A DNA stretch of 64,000 nt from Bacillota bacterium. Lineage in GTDB: Bacteria; Bacillota; Clostridia; Acetivibrionales; DSM-1351. The notes under the pieces are model-generated. The model saw nothing but the letters and a program-made list of their open reading frames with translations, did not search any database and was not told the origin of the DNA. The first letter of the stretch is position 1, and each line of letters opens with the position of its first letter. The position numbers and the translations under genes are program-made. Positions 61,037 to 64,000 of this stretch are shown here, in pieces. The DNA is taken from the NCBI GenBank assembly GCA_023415305.1, contig JAEZKZ010000114.1:1-64000 (forward strand), written 5' to 3'.

Positions 61037-63334
61037 ATGTTTAAGAGGTTGTTTGCAATTGATGACTGGAAGATAGTTGAAAATAATATTCACATAGAAG
61101 ATATGAGACTCTCGGAAAGCATTATGTCCATGGGAAATGGATATATGGGGATGAGGGGAAACTTTGAAGAAAAATACTCGGGAGATACCCATGCCGGAAC
61201 CTATATTGGCGGAGTATGGTTTCCTGACAAAACCCGAGTAGGGTGGTGGAAAAACGGTTATCCCGAATATTTTGGAAAAGTGGTGAACTCAGCCGACTTT
61301 ATCGGTATAGGTGTTCAAGTTAATGGTTATGAGATTGATTTAGCAAATAACAAAGTTCTTGATTTCCATAGAGAGTTGGATATGCAAAACTCAGTTCTAT
61401 ACAGGAGTTTTACAGTAAATACACCTTACGGACGAGTCAGTGTTAAAACAGAGAGATTTCTCAGCATAAAACAGCTTGAGGTTTGTGCTATAAAATATAT
61501 GATATGTCCCTTGGACGGAGATATGACAATAAGCCTTACACCGCATATGAACGGGGACGTCCACAACGAGGACTCGAACTATCAGGAGAAGTTCTGGGAA
61601 GAAGTGTCTAGAAAATCAAAATCCCTGGAAGCAAGCCTTATAATGAGGACAAAGGAAAATCCCTTCGGAACCCCCAGATTTACAGCCTGTACAGCTATGA
61701 AAGTAATTCCCTATGGTGCAGTATTGGATTGCCGCTCAGAGGAAAGAGACAATTATGTGTCCTCTGTAATAGCTTTAGAGGGTAAAAAAGGGCAATGGGT
61801 CGGCATTGATAAATTTATTGCTCTGACCAACACCAGAAAGCTTGAGGAGAATGAGCTTGAGCTCAAGGCAGAGAAGTTGGCAAATACAGCCGCGCAGACA
61901 GGATATGAGCGATTAAAAGCAGCACATAGCATCCGCTGGAACCATAGATGGGATATGGCTGATGTTGAGATAGCGGGTGATACCGAAGCACAGCAGGGTA
62001 TACGCTTTAATATATACCAGCTTTTCTCCACTTATTACGGCGACGACTGTACTTTGAACTTCGGGCCAAAGGGCTTTACCGGAGAGAAATATGGAGGGGC
62101 TACCTATTGGGATACCGAGGCTTTTGTGTTTCCAATGTATCTGGCAATAGCTCCTGAAGAAGTAACAAAAAACTTATTGTTATACAGGCATAAACAACTG
62201 GAAGGTGCTTTTGAAAATGCACGAAGAATCGGTATGAAGGGTGCACTATATCCAATGGTCACTTTTACGGGAGTTGAGTGCCACAACGAATGGGAAATAA
62301 CCTTTGAAGAGATACACAGAAATGCTGCCGTAGCTTTTGCAATCTACCAATATGCAAGCTATACCGGGGATAAAAGTTATATAGCTGATTATGGGATAGA
62401 TGTGCTTTTAGAAATCTCAAGATTCTGGGCCAGCCGTGTCCATTACAGCGAAAGAAAAGGCATGTACATGATACATGGTGTTACAGGACCGAATGAGTAT
62501 GAAAATAATGTAAATAATAACTGGTACACAAACCGTATGGCGGTCTGGTGTCTTGAATATACGCTGGAGTGTATCGACTACCTCAGAGAGACCGGGCGGG
62601 GGGAAAAGTTTGAGGAGCATTCGCTCACCGATTTCGAAGAAAAAAAATGGAGAGAAATAGCACAAAATATGTATTTGCCGTATGATGAGGAACTTCAGAT
62701 ATTTGTTCAGCAGGATACCTATATGGACAAAGAGCTTAAGTCGGTAGAAGCAATTCCTGCCGGAGAAAGGCCGATTAACCAACACTGGTCCTGGGACAGA
62801 ATATTGCGCTCCTGCTATATCAAACAGGCTGATGTGCTGCAGGGTTTGTACTTCCTGGGGCACCTGTATGATCGTGACACCAAGCTTAGGAACTTTATGT
62901 TTTATGAGCCTATGACGGTGCATGAGTCCAGCCTTTCTCCGTGTGTCCACTCTATTTTAGCCGCCGAACTGGGCATTGAAGACAAAGCTGTAGAGATGTA
63001 CAAGAGGACAGCAAGACTTGATCTGGACAACTACAATAATGATACACAGGATGGTCTTCATATAACCTCTATGGGGGGGAGCTGGCTGGCAATTGTCCAG
63101 GGCTTCGCAGGAATGAGAACAGCCCTCGGAGTACTAGAATTCAACCCGTTTTTGCCAGGCAACTGGGAAAGCTATTCCTTTAAGGTAAATTACCGGGGAA
63201 GGCTGCTGAAAATATTTGTTGGTAAGGAAAACACAAAAATAACACTTGAATCCGGTGAGCCTCTGGAAATTATTTTAATGGGTGAAGAGTATATTCTAAG
63301 GGACATACTGGTGAAGGAAATTAAATCTGCATAA
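61037..63334 (+). CDS. GH65 disaccharide phosphorylase, probably maltose phosphorylase-like
   Basis: Cytoplasmic phosphorylase of 765 residues that would split an alpha-glucobiose with inorganic phosphate to beta-glucose-1-phosphate and a sugar. The layout is an N-terminal beta-sandwich (1-~270), linker and (alpha/alpha)6 barrel (~320-700). The catalytic acid lies in VTGPNEYENNVNNNWYTNRM (Glu487), and VHESSLSPCVHSILAAELG is the phosphate-binding region. The ENNVNNNWYTN form is closest, from memory, to maltose phosphorylase rather than kojibiose or trehalose phosphorylases, but GH65 specificity is hard to read. Gene order with a beta-phosphoglucomutase next supports beta-glucose-1-phosphate as product. 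Confidence 0.8.
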   Translation: MFKRLFAIDDWKIVENNIHIEDMRLSESIMSMGNGYMGMRGNFEEKYSGDTHAGTYIGGVWFPDKTRVGWWKNGYPEYFGKVVNSADFIGIGVQVNGYEIDLANNKVLDFHRELDMQNSVLYRSFTVNTPYGRVSVKTERFLSIKQLEVCAIKYMICPLDGDMTISLTPHMNGDVHNEDSNYQEKFWEEVSRKSKSLEASLIMRTKENPFGTPRFTACTAMKVIPYGAVLDCRSEERDNYVSSVIALEGKKGQWVGIDKFIALTNTRKLEENELELKAEKLANTAAQTGYERLKAAHSIRWNHRWDMADVEIAGDTEAQQGIRFNIYQLFSTYYGDDCTLNFGPKGFTGEKYGGATYWDTEAFVFPMYLAIAPEEVTKNLLLYRHKQLEGAFENARRIGMKGALYPMVTFTGVECHNEWEITFEEIHRNAAVAFAIYQYASYTGDKSYIADYGIDVLLEISRFWASRVHYSERKGMYMIHGVTGPNEYENNVNNNWYTNRMAVWCLEYTLECIDYLRETGRGEKFEEHSLTDFEEKKWREIAQNMYLPYDEELQIFVQQDTYMDKELKSVEAIPAGERPINQHWSWDRILRSCYIKQADVLQGLYFLGHLYDRDTKLRNFMFYEPMTVHESSLSPCVHSILAAELGIEDKAVEMYKRTARLDLDNYNNDTQDGLHITSMGGSWLAIVQGFAGMRTALGVLEFNPFLPGNWESYSFKVNYRGRLLKIFVGKENTKITLESGEPLEIILMGEEYILRDILVKEIKSA

Positions 63335-63384
63335 TAGACAGAGTGATAAATGGGCGATAGGAAAGTATTGAAATGGGGAGTGGA

Positions 63385-64000
63385 ATGTATAATTTTAATA
63401 ATATAGAAGGATATATTTTTGATCTTGATGGTGTTGTAGTAGACACCGCAAAATATCATTATCTCGCATGGAAGCGTCTGGCTGCCGAATTCGGCTATAA
63501 TTTAACTCCGAAGGATAATGAGCAGTTCAAGGGGGTAAGCCGTTTGGCCTGCATGGAGTGCCTTTCTCAAATGTCGGGAATTAAATTTACAGAAGAGGAA
63601 AAGGTCAAGCTGGCTGACAGGAAAAACGGGTGGTACATAGATTACATCAAGGGTATGAAGAAAGATGAGGTTCTGCCTGATATCGTGGAATTTATTTCAG
63701 AAATCCGAAAGTCTGGAGGGCGAACTGCACTGGCTTCAGCCAGCAAGAACGCCGATTTGGTTTTGGAGAGGCTGGAGTTGAGGGAGTACTTTGATAAAGT
63801 TGTCGACGGAAACAATATACAAAAGTCCAAGCCCGATCCACAGGTATTTTTACAGGCTGCAAAGGAGTTGAGTATTCAGCCTGACAAATGCCTTGTATTT
63901 GAGGATTCGCAAGCAGGTGTAGATGCTGCAAAAAGTGCAGGTATGTTGGTAGTAGGAATATCTGAAACGAACAAGCTGTTAATAGGGTCCGACATATTAA
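63385..64000 (+). CDS. pgmB: Beta-phosphoglucomutase (5' part, cut by window end)
   Basis: HAD-superfamily phosphomutase; 205 codons are visible and the frame is open at the end of the window. FDLDGVVVDTAKYHYLAWK holds the nucleophile Asp13 and the acid/base Asp15. The cap carries the FKGVSRLACMECL segment, then ALASASKNADLVLERL and GNNIQKSKPDPQVFL with the Lys, and VFEDSQAGVDAAKSAG. These are the PgmB motifs. GGGGAG precedes the ATG. It would convert beta-glucose-1-phosphate from the GH65 enzyme to glucose-6-phosphate. Confidence 0.88.
   Translation, partial: MYNFNNIEGYIFDLDGVVVDTAKYHYLAWKRLAAEFGYNLTPKDNEQFKGVSRLACMECLSQMSGIKFTEEEKVKLADRKNGWYIDYIKGMKKDEVLPDIVEFISEIRKSGGRTALASASKNADLVLERLELREYFDKVVDGNNIQKSKPDPQVFLQAAKELSIQPDKCLVFEDSQAGVDAAKSAGMLVVGISETNKLLIGSDIL

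Overview
The window is low-GC, gene-dense bacterial DNA with strong AGGAGG-type ribosome binding sites, a T-box leader, Gram-positive style lipoproteins, a DivIVA-like protein and xylose and alpha-glucoside use. This fits a Clostridia genome, probably a cellulolytic Ruminiclostridium/Clostridium cellulolyticum-like species. The taxonomic call is inference from gene content and protein character; no rRNA or tRNA gene is visible. I see no prophage, transposase or CRISPR array.

Layout. (1) 1-1287: hairpin-rich DNA and a sensor histidine kinase. (2) 1499-6716: a sugar-nucleotide/glycan operon with mannose-1-phosphate guanylyltransferase, a GT23-like (FUT8/NodZ-like) glycosyltransferase, paired thiamine-diphosphate E1 alpha/beta subunits without E2/E3, and an NAD-dependent epimerase/dehydratase. 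(3) 6745-12025: AraC/GyrI-like regulator, nucleotidyltransferase, UvrA-like tandem ATPase and a small membrane protein. (4) 12274-16853: two MalF/MalG-like permeases followed by an HlyD-like adaptor and an FtsX/MacB-like permease, with no solute-binding protein or ATPase. (5) 16928-20091: three further GT23-like paralogues, the last two joined to the gene before by 11-base overlaps; then a Thr/Ser-rich secreted protein, an APH-fold kinase and a DivIVA-like protein. (6) 22556-24541: gmd and fcl, which make GDP-L-fucose from GDP-mannose. (7) 24949-31528: an orphan ModA lipoprotein, an ABC-2 exporter, an AraC regulator and an exported double DJ-1/PfpI protein. (8) 31663-34775: a large palindrome, a probable structured RNA, proS, tadA and a thioredoxin-like protein. 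(9) 34922-40078: a secreted protein of 18 tandem ~94-residue repeats. (10) 40305-49769: branched-chain amino acid synthesis (T-box, ilvB, ilvN, ilvC, leuA), satD/DUF3307, cimA and a small gene. (11) 50006-54196: xylB, ROK regulator, xylA. (12) 54309-56156: PadR/DUF4180 pair and a nitroreductase. (13) 56435-64000: a LacI-controlled uptake operon with a GH65 disaccharide phosphorylase and the start of beta-phosphoglucomutase.

How it fits together. The most distinctive theme is glycan synthesis. ManC can supply GDP-mannose, Gmd and Fcl convert it to GDP-L-fucose, and four divergent GT23-like enzymes could transfer fucose or a related GDP-sugar. The E1 alpha/beta pair next to a sugar SDR resembles systems that add a two-carbon branch to an activated sugar, so a fucosylated or branched-sugar surface glycan is a reasonable hypothesis. 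Other blocks are ordinary metabolism: leucine-sensing control of branched-chain synthesis, xylose entry to the pentose phosphate pathway, and uptake and phosphorolysis of an alpha-glucobiose.
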